Shown here: positions 1 to 8,844 of the stretch, in pieces
Layout: each line of letters starts with the position of its first letter
Position numbering within the stretch: the first letter of the stretch is position 1
DNA from: Thiodiazotropha sp040507245
GTDB lineage: Bacteria > Pseudomonadota > Gammaproteobacteria > Chromatiales > Chromatiaceae
Length of the DNA stretch: 22,683 nucleotides
NCBI GenBank assembly: GCA_040507245.1
Contig: JBEVVH010000035.1
Location: 1 to 22,683, forward strand
Direction: 5' to 3'
Position numbers and translations under genes: made by a program
Notes under the pieces: generated by a model
Told to the model about the DNA's origin: nothing
Seen by the model: only the letters and a program-made list of their open reading frames with translations
Databases searched by the model: none

Positions 1-1071
1 CGGGGCACTAATAGGCTGTCAAAGATCGAATCGATTTTGGTGGACTTGGATGTCCCAAAATCTTTCATGAGATCGAAGACTCGCTTGATGACCATGATGG
101 CCCTGGAACTCGCGGTCGAGGACAGCGACTACGAGAACATCGCGATTCAGAGCTACAAGCAGTTTCTCGCCATCGCCAAGGCGATCAGTGGCGGAGACGG
201 GCAGGGCAGTTCCCTGTGGGACCCGGACGCGGGTTTCTTCAAGGATCTTCTGATCGCACCGGATGGGTCCCACCACCGCATTGATGTCTATTCCTGGGTC
301 GGCCTGATCCCCCTGTTCGCCACCGAGGTGGTCGATGCCCGTCTGCTGCGGACTGTGCCGCGTTTCCGGGAGATTCTCAGGGAGCACAAACTCGGGCTGT
401 TTCAGGGCAGTTACGTCTGTGCCTGCCCGGAGTGGGAGAACGAACAGGGTGAGCATCTGCTGGCGCTGGTGGACCACTCCATGCTGCCGCGCATCCTCAA
501 CCGGTTGCTGCATGAGGACGAGTTTCTCTCACCCTACGGGGTGCGCAGTCTGAGCAAACAGCATGAACATCTCCAGGACCTGGGGGATCTGCCCGGGATC
601 GGGCGTACCCGCATTCGTTATGTTCCGGGGGAGTCCGAGAGTGGCTTGTTCGGCGGCAACTCGAACTGGCGCGGGCCCGTGTGGCTGCCCACCAACTATG
701 CCCTGGTGCAGGCGCTGGAGAAGTACCACCGCTTCCTCGGGGACCGCTTCAAGTTCCAGGTGCCCTGCCTGCCCGGGGAGTCCCTCACCCTGCTGGAGAT
801 CGCCAGCCTGATCGCTGACCGCCTGGTGGATCTGTACCGCCGCGACGATGAAGGCCGGATTCCCGCCCTGCGACGGGACAGTCCCTTTCAGACCGATACG
901 GGCTGGCAGCATCTCAATCTCTTCTACGAATACTTCCATGCCGAAACCGGCCAGGGACTGGGCGCCGCCCATCAGACCGGATGGACCGGATTACTGGCCA
1001 ACCTGGTGATGCGCCGCTACCGTCGGGATATTCCGGTGTTCCTTGGCGAGGACGAGTCCCACAGTCTCTGA
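1..1071 (+). CDS. GH63 / MGH1-like glycoside hydrolase, C-terminal part (5' end outside window)
   Basis: The frame is open from base 1, so the start lies outside the window and only about 356 C-terminal residues are present. The sequence resembles the bacterial GH63/MGH1-like (alpha/alpha)6-barrel glucosidase family of about 880 residues. The diagnostic stretches are VYSWVGLIPLFATE, the GNSNWRGPVWLPTNYALVQ block that carries substrate-pocket residues in this family, and the C-terminal FYEYFHAETGQGLGAAHQTG block. The gene ends with TGA at 1069-1071. By family it should trim glucosyl or related alpha-linked sugars in the cytoplasm; the substrate is unknown. The TTG at base 37 is not a credible start because homology-like sequence begins just behind it and the family needs several hundred residues more. 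Residues before about position 30 look less like the family, so an upstream frameshift or edge artefact is possible. The family call is from motif recall. Confidence 0.8.
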   Translation, partial: RGTNRLSKIESILVDLDVPKSFMRSKTRLMTMMALELAVEDSDYENIAIQSYKQFLAIAKAISGGDGQGSSLWDPDAGFFKDLLIAPDGSHHRIDVYSWVGLIPLFATEVVDARLLRTVPRFREILREHKLGLFQGSYVCACPEWENEQGEHLLALVDHSMLPRILNRLLHEDEFLSPYGVRSLSKQHEHLQDLGDLPGIGRTRIRYVPGESESGLFGGNSNWRGPVWLPTNYALVQALEKYHRFLGDRFKFQVPCLPGESLTLLEIASLIADRLVDLYRRDDEGRIPALRRDSPFQTDTGWQHLNLFYEYFHAETGQGLGAAHQTGWTGLLANLVMRRYRRDIPVFLGEDESHSL

Positions 1072-1727
1072 GTCCGACCCGGATGGCGCTGGATTGGAGA
1101 ATTGGCCAGTGGCAGAAAAAAAGTTTTGAGTTGTGAGTGATGAGTTTTGAGTTTACGTGTTCGCTACGCTCGCGGTTTTATGACCCCCCTCCCAGGCCCG
1201 CTCCCGCAAGGGGAGAGGGGAAGACCTTTTAGAGTGCGCCGTCCACTTCTTGCCGGGCCGTGGAATTGAACTGTCTGTTCGATCCGCTCTTGATTCATGC
1301 GTTCCCTCTTCCCTTGCGGGAGCGGGCCTGGGAGAGGGGGGTTCAATACCGATATGCGCAGCGAACACCCAGTCCCAACACCTATAGCAATGCTGGTGGC
1401 GGAACCAATCGCTGAGCCTCATGGGTAATCAGAAAGAATTTTTCGCAAATGAACGCCGCACGATAGGCTCTGTTCACGGATTTCGTGTTCATTCGTGGTG
1501 ATTGGCGGAGATTTGCGGTCAATACCCATTACAAAGTCTCATGGATCACCTCGACACACATCACGCGCTTTCCCCTGGGTTGTCGTGGGGTAGGTTATTT
1601 GTCCCGTTCATGAGGATATCCGGGGAAGTAATGACCCCATAGGAGCGATCGTTTTGCTTTCATCCCGCGGCCTGTTTAGGGTGCTATCCACTGACTATGG
1701 CCCACTTCATCGCAGGAGGTTTGTTTC
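1072..1727. other. Non-coding spacer with repeats
   Basis: No convincing gene is present; minus-strand open frames here only read through the inverted repeat at 1184-1342. Bases 1122-1155 hold a degenerate tandem of the type GTTTTGAGT/TGTGAGTGA, a common bacterial spacer sequence. Bases 1440-1520 hold phrases such as TTCGTGTTCATTCGTGGTGA that recur in intergenic DNA of many proteobacteria. No clear sigma70 promoter was found in front of the gene at 1728, although its ribosome binding site is strong. Confidence 0.6.
1184..1342. repeat. Inverted pair of REP-like sequences (REPIN-like)
   Basis: Two arms of about 38-41 bases face each other, at about 1184-1223 and 1302-1342. Both contain the core CCCAGGCCCGCTCCCGCAAG. 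They differ by a two-base indel and a few substitutions. Each arm is itself palindromic through CTCCCGCAAGGGGAG. The 78 bases between the arms are unrelated spacer. This is the structure of a REP doublet or REPIN, normally mobilised in trans by a RAYT transposase; no RAYT gene is in the window. Confidence 0.8.
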
Positions 1728-2894
1728 ATGAAGTACGGTCCTCGCGAGATCACCACCCCCTTTCGCCCCATTCCGTTGGAAGTGCCGGAGGGCATGAAGC
1801 CCAACGAGTTTTTCAACAGTACTGAAAATCTCAACGACTTGGTGCACAACAACGGTCTGCTGGTGAACCCGGAAAATCTCCTGCTTTACCGTAAGGCCCT
1901 TGGCCACAGCACGGAATTCGATACCTCGATCATCTACAACACCTCCAAGGTGATTCTCAATCCGCTGGGTCGACCGGTGCGTCGTACTCAGGTGCCTGGG
2001 GAAGTGCGCCACGTTTGGAACCGCATGAACCAGATCATCATCGAGTACATGCTGGAGCGTTACCCAGATCCCAACGAATATCTGGTGCTGGCCGGAGAGG
2101 CGAGCCTGGATGCCACCTGGCCGCTCACTTCACCGGGGGTGCCGAGTATCCGCATGCTGCACAACCATTTCATCGTGTTTCCCATGGATCAGCTGCGCAA
2201 GGCGGAGATCGCCAATCCGGACAACCCCAACCTCACCGATGGCGGTCAGCACAGCCTGTTCCAATCCTACATGCGGGATGTCTACCGGGAGTTTTTCGAC
2301 AAGGCCCTGGATCTCAAGGTGCTCAAAAGCATCAGCTCCGATGAGTCCGGTATGCGCCTGACCGGCTACCCCCAGGGATTGCCTTGCTGGGAGATCCGTG
2401 GTGGCGGGCATGCCTTGAAGAATATCCGCTTCTGGCATGAATATGATGCCATCCTGGAAGGCTTCATCGATTTCTACCGCACCTTTTTCAGCCAGGTCTC
2501 GACCCGTAACGCGCCCATGCCGAAGGATGTCCACTACCCGGATCAGGTGGAGTCGGTGCTGCTGTTCAATAACGACTTCCTGGGTGCCGCGAAGAAGGTG
2601 CGTGAGCGTTGTATCATTGATGCGAAATATGCCAATTCGATCCGTTGGCAACCCGCTTTCAAACAGCTCATCTATCGCAACGAGGAAGGCAAGCTGATCG
2701 TCACTATCAGCCAGAACTCCATTGGCAACGCGATCACCGAGTTGCTGGGCGTGGTGGTCAAGCGGGTACCGGACACCGAGGCTTATGAACAGGCAGAACC
2801 GGCCCTGCTGGAGAAATTGCTGGAGGTTCGCAATCGGCTTGTGGAGGCCGATCTGGGCGAGGGGATCGGCACGGAGTACTGGCCGGCCTCATGA
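1728..2894 (+). CDS. Hypothetical protein, 388 residues, family not recognised
   Basis: A complete reading frame begins at ATG 1728 behind the strong ribosome binding site GCAGGAGGT and ends at TGA 2892-2894. The protein is soluble-looking, with no signal peptide or membrane segment and an even residue composition. It is not a shadow frame: codon use matches its neighbours. I do not recognise the family. Visible points are an LHNHFIVFP segment near residues 143-151, preceded by PGVPSIR, and a GGGHALKNIRFWHEYDAILE stretch near 225-244. The HNH-rich segment followed by hydrophobic residues recalls HIT/GalT-type nucleotidyl-binding motifs, but the classical HxHxH is not there, so this is only a suggestion. 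The gene stands alone, with spacers of several hundred bases before it and about 220 bases after it, so context gives no function. Confidence 0.85.
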   Translation: MKYGPREITTPFRPIPLEVPEGMKPNEFFNSTENLNDLVHNNGLLVNPENLLLYRKALGHSTEFDTSIIYNTSKVILNPLGRPVRRTQVPGEVRHVWNRMNQIIIEYMLERYPDPNEYLVLAGEASLDATWPLTSPGVPSIRMLHNHFIVFPMDQLRKAEIANPDNPNLTDGGQHSLFQSYMRDVYREFFDKALDLKVLKSISSDESGMRLTGYPQGLPCWEIRGGGHALKNIRFWHEYDAILEGFIDFYRTFFSQVSTRNAPMPKDVHYPDQVESVLLFNNDFLGAAKKVRERCIIDAKYANSIRWQPAFKQLIYRNEEGKLIVTISQNSIGNAITELLGVVVKRVPDTEAYEQAEPALLEKLLEVRNRLVEADLGEGIGTEYWPAS

Positions 2895-3112
2895 TCCAGG
2901 TCAGGGAGCCCTGAGCCGGTACTGGCTTTCTTCACGGTTCCTGCCTTAAATTGTAAGAAATATGATACAACCTGGGTGTCGGTAGTACGGGGCTGACAGG
3001 ATGTATTAAGAATCAGAGGCAAAGGGGGGGAACTGTGCGTCACAAGTCTGTGAAAGGGAAATTCGCCGATGGTTTCCGGCGGGCTGGTGGATAAGGCCAG
3101 GGACAGGTCTTC

Positions 3113-5866
3113 GTGCTCAGAACGATCCTACACCGGCTGATCCTGCTGATACTCCTTTGTGTCTCATCCCTGAGTCTGTGTGCCGAGTCAGCACCATCGC
3201 AGGATGGACCTGAAACATCGGACCCTGTGACTGCCGACCCGGACGGGACCCTGGTCATCGCGGGAAGTTGGAATCTTCCCCCCTTCAGCCAACTGGACAG
3301 TGCCGGCCAACCGACAGGCATCGGGGTGGACATCTGGGAATTGTGGGCCCAGCGGACCGGTCGCAAAATCCGCTTCCGGCTCTCCAACCTGATGGACTCC
3401 CTGGAGGACCTCAAACAGGGACGGGCAGATTTTCATATGGGTCTCTATGCCTCTTCGCAACGCAGCGAATGGCTGGCATTCTCCAAGCCCTACCTGAGTG
3501 CTCCAGCCACCTTCTCCTTTCGTCCCAAGGGGGATCGCCCGACCCGCCTGGCCGATCTGGATGGCAAGCGCATCGGTATTCTCGGACCCCCGCCCAAGAC
3601 CCTCTTCACCCAGCAGTTGCCCCGTGCCGAAGCGGTGGTGTATGAAAACATCCCGCGCATGATCGAAGCCATGGATGAGAACGCCATCGAGGGGTTCATC
3701 GCGGATCGCCCCTCAACCGAGATGATCCTGTTGCGCCAGGGGCGGCGGGGAGACTTCGTACCCTTGTCCCGGGATCTCTTTCAAGCCGAGTTGCGGGTCG
3801 GGCTGCAGAAGTCAAACCCTGAACTGCTGGAGGTCATCGAACAGGGTCTGGACCTGCTTACCCGGGAGGAACTGGAAGCCATCCTCAGTCGCTGGCTGGG
3901 CGCCAGCGTCGACTATGGTCAGTTCCTGCCCCGTTATGATTCGGTGGGACTGTCACGCAAGGAGAAGGCCTGGGTTGAACAGCATCCTGTCCTAAGAATC
4001 GCGGTTGACCCGATCTTCGCACCCTATGAATTCATCGATGATCAACAGAACCACCAGGGGATATCCGCCGATTTTCTCAGTCTCCTGGGACGTCGCCTCG
4101 GCCTGGAGTTTCACCTGATTCCGACCTCTGACTGGGATCACTCGGTCCAACTCGGCTACGACAAACAGGTGGACCTCCTTCCCATGATCAATCGCACCGA
4201 GGAGCGGGAGCAACATCTGATTTTCACCGACGCCTATTTCCTCTCCCGCCGGGTGATCATTACACGGGGACTGCGCAATGACCTGAACAGTGAAGCGGAA
4301 TTGGCCGGCAAACGCCTGGCACTGCCCACAGGTTATTCGATAAATGAGATCATCACCCGGGATCATCCCGATGTCACGATCATCGAAGTGGCGGATATCC
4401 CCACCGCCCTGCTCAAGGTCTCGGAGGGAACCGCGGACGCAACCATCCTGAGTATCGGCGTGGCCGGTTACTGGATGGAGCGCAGTGAGATCAGCAATCT
4501 GCGCATCACCGGCAATTACGGACGCCCAAGTGTGCTTGCCATGGCGGTACGCAACGATTGGCCCGAACTGGCCGCGATCCTGCAAAAGGGTCTCGACAGC
4601 ATCAGCGACGAGGAGCGTCAGCAGATCCGGCGCCGCTGGATCACCCTGAATCCGGGTGAGATTCCCAGCCTCAACAATCCCAAGATCAGTCTCGATCTGG
4701 GCGTCAAGGAGTGGTCATGGCTGTCGAAGCATTCCAGCATTCGGATTGGCATCGACCCCAACTGGGAGCCCATTGAATATGTCACCCTAGAGGGGGAATA
4801 CCGGGGCATCTCCTCGCGCTTCATGAAACGTCTCAGTGAGATCATCGGCATCGGCCTTTCCCTGGAACCCAACCTGACCTGGCAGCAGGTGATGCAGAAG
4901 GCCGAAGCCGGAGCGATCGATGTTCTGCCCGCCGTCACCCCCTCGCCGGAACGGATGCTTTACCTGAATTTCACCGAGCCCTATCTGCAGTCACCCATCA
5001 TGATCTTCAATCGCAAGAACGCGCCTCTTTTGACCGGCCTCCCGGAACTCAAGGGACAGCGGGTTGCGGTGGTGAAGAATTACGTGGTGGAGGAGAACCT
5101 GAAACGGGATCGGCCTGATCTGGATCTGTTTACATTCAGCACGGCGGAGCAGGCACTGCGGGCTCTGGCCGCAGGCAAGGTTGACGCCTATGTCGGCAAT
5201 CTCACCATTGGCAGCTTTCTCATCGACAACTTGGGACTGAGCAATCTCAAGGTGGCGGCTCCCACGCCTTATAACAGCGCGCTGTCGATCGGAGTGCGCA
5301 AGGACAGCCCCGAACTGTTGAGCATTCTTGAGAAGGCCCTGGCTTCCATCGGTGAAGATGAGCGTCGCGAGATGCGTCAGGAATCCCTGGCGATACGCTA
5401 TGAAGTGGAGGTGAACTACACCCTGCTGTGGCAGGTGATCGGTGGCGCATCGGTGCTGTTGCTGCTGAGTTTTCTCTGGCTCGCCCAGACCCGCAGACAA
5501 AAGCAGGCGCTTACCGCCGCCAAAGCGGAGGCGGATCAGGCGAATCAGTTCAAGACCTATTTTCTGGCCAACATGAGTCATGAAATCCGTACCCCCATGA
5601 ATGCGATTGTCGGGTTTGGTCATCTGGCACTGCAGACCGAACTCTCCCAACGCCAACGTCACTACATTGAAAAGATCCAGGTGTCAGCCAACGCACTGCT
5701 CAACGTGATCAACGATGTGCTTGATTTCACCAAAATCGAGGCGGGTAAGCTGGATATCGAGCAGGTCGCTTTTTCCCTCGGTGAGGTGCTGGATAACCTG
5801 GTCAGCATCAATGCCATCCGGGCCGAGGAAAAGGGTTTGGAACTGCTGCTCCAGCAGGACCTGTAG
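3113..5866 (+). CDS. BvgS-like sensor histidine kinase, N-terminal part, ended by an in-frame TAG
   Basis: The frame starts at GTG 3113 with a hydrophobic signal/anchor (residues 5-23, likely cleaved near CAES). Three periplasmic SBP_bac_3 (Venus flytrap) domains follow at about 46-267, 292-510 and 540-755, each opening with a typical strand such as LRIAVDPIFAPYEF. A membrane helix lies at about 770-791 and a HisKA dimerisation domain at about 812-885, with phospho-acceptor His823 in MSHEIRTPMNAIVG. No PAS domain lies between. Translation stops at TAG 5864-5866 after LLLQQDL, in the linker before the ATPase domain, and the next codon continues the same protein in the same frame (5867-7759). 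The intact product would be about 1547 residues, a normal size for BvgS/EvgS-type hybrids with extra sensor domains. A single base change in one codon would restore it. The domains suggest sensing of amino-acid-like or other small ligands. As it stands this part cannot autophosphorylate alone. Confidence 0.9.
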   Translation: MLRTILHRLILLILLCVSSLSLCAESAPSQDGPETSDPVTADPDGTLVIAGSWNLPPFSQLDSAGQPTGIGVDIWELWAQRTGRKIRFRLSNLMDSLEDLKQGRADFHMGLYASSQRSEWLAFSKPYLSAPATFSFRPKGDRPTRLADLDGKRIGILGPPPKTLFTQQLPRAEAVVYENIPRMIEAMDENAIEGFIADRPSTEMILLRQGRRGDFVPLSRDLFQAELRVGLQKSNPELLEVIEQGLDLLTREELEAILSRWLGASVDYGQFLPRYDSVGLSRKEKAWVEQHPVLRIAVDPIFAPYEFIDDQQNHQGISADFLSLLGRRLGLEFHLIPTSDWDHSVQLGYDKQVDLLPMINRTEEREQHLIFTDAYFLSRRVIITRGLRNDLNSEAELAGKRLALPTGYSINEIITRDHPDVTIIEVADIPTALLKVSEGTADATILSIGVAGYWMERSEISNLRITGNYGRPSVLAMAVRNDWPELAAILQKGLDSISDEERQQIRRRWITLNPGEIPSLNNPKISLDLGVKEWSWLSKHSSIRIGIDPNWEPIEYVTLEGEYRGISSRFMKRLSEIIGIGLSLEPNLTWQQVMQKAEAGAIDVLPAVTPSPERMLYLNFTEPYLQSPIMIFNRKNAPLLTGLPELKGQRVAVVKNYVVEENLKRDRPDLDLFTFSTAEQALRALAAGKVDAYVGNLTIGSFLIDNLGLSNLKVAAPTPYNSALSIGVRKDSPELLSILEKALASIGEDERREMRQESLAIRYEVEVNYTLLWQVIGGASVLLLLSFLWLAQTRRQKQALTAAKAEADQANQFKTYFLANMSHEIRTPMNAIVGFGHLALQTELSQRQRHYIEKIQVSANALLNVINDVLDFTKIEAGKLDIEQVAFSLGEVLDNLVSINAIRAEEKGLELLLQQDL

Positions 5867-7759
5867 GTGCCTGATCAACTGATCGGCGATCCCCTGCGGT
5901 TGGGGCAGGTGCTGGTCAACCTGGTGTCCAATGCCATCAAGTTCACGGAGAGGGGCGAAGTGACCATTCTGGTCAGTGAGGTGGAACGGGAAGGTGAGCG
6001 GGTACGCCTGAAGTTCAGTATCGAGGATACCGGGATCGGCATTCCGCGTGATCAGGTGGAGCGATTGTTCGATGCCTTTACCCAACTGGATGGCTCCACC
6101 ACGAGACGTTATGGCGGCAGCGGGCTGGGTCTGAACATCAGTCAGCAACTGGTGCATCTGATGGGCGGACGTCTGGAGGTCGACAGTACACCGGGTCGGG
6201 GCAGCCGTTTTTCCTTCGTATTGCCCTTTCATCTGCCTCAGGAACATGAGGAACGGTCCTGGTTGCCCGCTCCCGGAATGCGGGGATTGCGCGCCCTGGT
6301 GATGGATGACAATGCAATGGCTTCGCAGATCCTCAGCGAGATGCTGGAATCCTTCACCTTCGATGTGACCTCGGCGAGTCGCGCCGAACAGGCACTGGGT
6401 CTGGTGGAAGCGGCTGACAAGCAGGCGAAACCCTTCCAACTGGTATTGATGGACTGGCGCTTACCCGGCCTGGATGGTGTCGAAGCGGGACGCATGATCA
6501 AATCGGAACTGGGGCTTTCCCATATACCGGTGGTGATACTGGTCACCGCGTTCGGTCGTGAAGAGGTCATGCAGTCGGCCCAGGAGGCCGGGATGGATGG
6601 TTTCCTGATCAAGCCGGTGAATCCCTCGGTGTTGTTCGATGCGATCATGCAGGCGTTTAATCAGGAACTCACCGATGCCTCCCGGCAACGCACCAGGGAA
6701 ATGACTCTGCAGGCTTTACAGGGTGAGGTGCTGCTGGTGGAGGACAACCCGATCAACCAGCAGGTGGCCCAGGAGATCCTGCAGTTGATGGGACTGCAGG
6801 TCAGCATAGCCGGGGATGGTTATCAGGCCCTTGCACTGCTGCAGGAACGGAGCTTTGACCTGGTGCTGATGGATATCCAGATGCCCGGTATGGATGGTTA
6901 CGAAACGGTCCGACGCATCCGGGCTCAGGCACGCTTCAGCCGGTTGCCGGTGATTGCGATGACCGCGCATGCCATGAGTGGAGACCGTGAGAAATGTCTC
7001 GAGGCGGGGATGAACGACCATATTGCCAAACCCATCGAACCCAACCGTCTGCATGCCACCCTGCAAAATTGGCTGAAGACGAGTGACAAGCCTTTACCCG
7101 TGGAAACGGAACCCGGCGATATACCTGACCAGCCGGAGTTTCCAAACAGTCTGCCCGGCATCGATCTGGCCTGGGGACTGGAGCGCATCGGTGGTAACCG
7201 AAAACTGTTTGCCAAGCTGTTGGTGGACTTTCTGGGTCATCACCGGGATACCTTGCAGCGTTTCAAGGATCAACTCCAGAATAATCAACCTGAGGATGCA
7301 CGTCGGGAGTTGCATACGCTACAGGGTGTCTCCGGTAACCTGGGTGGACTTGAATTGCAGCAGGCGGCCAGAACCCTGGAAAGCCGCCTGCTCGAATCAC
7401 AGGATGGCTTACTCGACGGGGAGGCCTACCAGGCGTTTGCACAGGCCTTCGAAACCTTCATCCGTTCCCTGTCGCAACTCGAGCAGGATGGGGTGATCGC
7501 AGGGCAGGATGCGGTTAAGGTGGTGAAGGATACCGATTCCCAGGATATTCAGCCCTTGCTCGAAAGGCTTACTGAAGCGCTGGAAGAGGGTGATCCGGAA
7601 GCCCGTAACCTGTTGTCCGTGATTGAGGCAAAACTGCCTGACGATAAGTCACAGCGAATCTTCAGCCGCATGGTCGAACTGATCGGCGGATATGATTTCG
7701 ACGATGCCCTGGTGATGTTGAACCAGTTGAAAAAGAGCCTAAAGGAAAATAAGGAATGA
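5867..7759 (+). CDS. BvgS-like kinase, C-terminal part: HATPase-REC-REC-Hpt
   Basis: This 630-residue frame is the direct continuation of the gene at 3113-5866 after its TAG codon. It opens with the N box (LVNLVSNAIKF, about residues 17-27), then the G1 and G2 boxes DTGIGIP and GGSGLGL of an HATPase_c domain (1-122). REC1 follows (about 140-265, Asp196 in LMDWRLPGLDG), then REC2 (about 286-400, Asp336 in LMDIQMPGMDG) and an Hpt domain (about 430-530, His483 in LHTLQGVSGNLG). Together with His823 upstream this completes a His-Asp-His relay. GTG 5867 abuts the stop (TAGGTG), and AGGA lies seven bases before it, so independent reinitiation is conceivable; I consider a disrupted gene or sequence error more likely. 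The 3' end overlaps the next gene by four bases (ATGA), which implies translational coupling. Confidence 0.9.
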   Translation: MPDQLIGDPLRLGQVLVNLVSNAIKFTERGEVTILVSEVEREGERVRLKFSIEDTGIGIPRDQVERLFDAFTQLDGSTTRRYGGSGLGLNISQQLVHLMGGRLEVDSTPGRGSRFSFVLPFHLPQEHEERSWLPAPGMRGLRALVMDDNAMASQILSEMLESFTFDVTSASRAEQALGLVEAADKQAKPFQLVLMDWRLPGLDGVEAGRMIKSELGLSHIPVVILVTAFGREEVMQSAQEAGMDGFLIKPVNPSVLFDAIMQAFNQELTDASRQRTREMTLQALQGEVLLVEDNPINQQVAQEILQLMGLQVSIAGDGYQALALLQERSFDLVLMDIQMPGMDGYETVRRIRAQARFSRLPVIAMTAHAMSGDREKCLEAGMNDHIAKPIEPNRLHATLQNWLKTSDKPLPVETEPGDIPDQPEFPNSLPGIDLAWGLERIGGNRKLFAKLLVDFLGHHRDTLQRFKDQLQNNQPEDARRELHTLQGVSGNLGGLELQQAARTLESRLLESQDGLLDGEAYQAFAQAFETFIRSLSQLEQDGVIAGQDAVKVVKDTDSQDIQPLLERLTEALEEGDPEARNLLSVIEAKLPDDKSQRIFSRMVELIGGYDFDDALVMLNQLKKSLKENKE

Positions 7760-8844
7760 CCTCTGAGAGACCGAAGATACTGATCGTGGATGATGAGAAA
7801 TTCTATCTCGACGTGCTGATGGAACTGCTTCAGGATCAGTATAAGATCGTAGTGGCAAAAGATGGTGAACAGGCATTGCGCCGGGCTGGCTCGGATCCCC
7901 GACCCGATCTGATTCTGCTGGATATCCTGATGCCCGATATGGATGGCTATCAGGTCTGCGAAAAACTCAAGGCTAATCCACAGACCCGCGATATCCCGGT
8001 CATCTTTCTTACCATTAAAAGCGAAGTGGCGGATGAACTCAGAGGATTCGAACTCGGGGCGGTGGATTACATCTCCAAGCCCATGAGTCCGCCCATCGTT
8101 CAGGCCCGGGTGGACACTCATATCGCACTCAGTCAGGCCCGTGCGCAGTTGGCCGATCGTAATTCCGAACTCGAGACCAAGGTGCGGGAACGCACTGAAG
8201 AACTCAGTCGGACCAAAGACGTTGCAATCTATTGCATGGCCTCCCTGGCCGAGACCCGTGACACCGAAACGGGTAAACATATCCTGCGTACCCAGAATTA
8301 CATACTCTGCCTGGCGCGTAAGTTGAGAGAACTGGGTCTGTTCGGTGACTACCTCAATGATCACAACATCGAAATGCTCTACAAGACCTCGGCGCTGCAT
8401 GACATCGGCAAAGTCGGGGTGCCAGACCGGATCCTCCTTAAACCGGGAAAACTCGACCCCGAAGAGTGGGAGATTATGAAACAACACGCCCGGTATGGAC
8501 ACGATGCCTTGCTGCGCGCCGAACAGGTGCTTGGGAGCACCGATTTTCTGGTGATGGCCCGGGAGACTGCCTACAGCCACCATGAGCACTGGGACGGGAG
8601 TGGCTATCCCCAGGGGCTCAAGGGCGATGCGATTCCGATATCCGGTCGTCTGATGGCGATTGCCGATGTATACGATGCACTGATCAACCGGCGGGTCTAT
8701 AAAGAACCCTATTCCCACGAATTCGCAGTAAATACCATTCAGAAAGCGTCCGGCACCCATTTTGATCCGCGCATGATCGATGCCTTCATTGCGCTGACGG
8801 ATGATTTTCTGCGCATCGCCGTGGATTACGCCGACAACTACTGA
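7756..8844 (+). CDS. Response regulator with HD-GYP c-di-GMP phosphodiesterase domain (RpfG-like)
   Basis: The 362-residue protein starts at ATG 7756, overlapping the stop of the kinase gene by four bases, so it is the natural partner of that kinase. A receiver domain fills about residues 5-125, with Asp56 in LILLDILMPDMDG and Lys108 in ISKPM. A short coiled linker (about 130-155) leads to an HD-GYP domain. The metal-binding His215-Asp216 lies in LHDIGKVGVPD, the second histidine pair at 275-276, and the signature DGSGYPQGLKG at about 280-290. All expected catalytic residues are visible, so the product should hydrolyse c-di-GMP to pGpG and GMP when the receiver is phosphorylated. The likely downstream effect is a switch between sessile and motile states or control of exopolysaccharide; the ligand and target are unknown. 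Confidence 0.93.
   Translation: MTSERPKILIVDDEKFYLDVLMELLQDQYKIVVAKDGEQALRRAGSDPRPDLILLDILMPDMDGYQVCEKLKANPQTRDIPVIFLTIKSEVADELRGFELGAVDYISKPMSPPIVQARVDTHIALSQARAQLADRNSELETKVRERTEELSRTKDVAIYCMASLAETRDTETGKHILRTQNYILCLARKLRELGLFGDYLNDHNIEMLYKTSALHDIGKVGVPDRILLKPGKLDPEEWEIMKQHARYGHDALLRAEQVLGSTDFLVMARETAYSHHEHWDGSGYPQGLKGDAIPISGRLMAIADVYDALINRRVYKEPYSHEFAVNTIQKASGTHFDPRMIDAFIALTDDFLRIAVDYADNY

Noticed and set aside
1153..1422. Minus-strand frames in the 1072-1727 spacer
   Set aside because: Their proline/arginine-rich products come from reading through the inverted repeat.
5864..5866. Pyrrolysine or general TAG recoding
   Set aside because: TAG is the ordinary stop of pheT, the MerR-like gene and the GIY-YIG gene in this same window.
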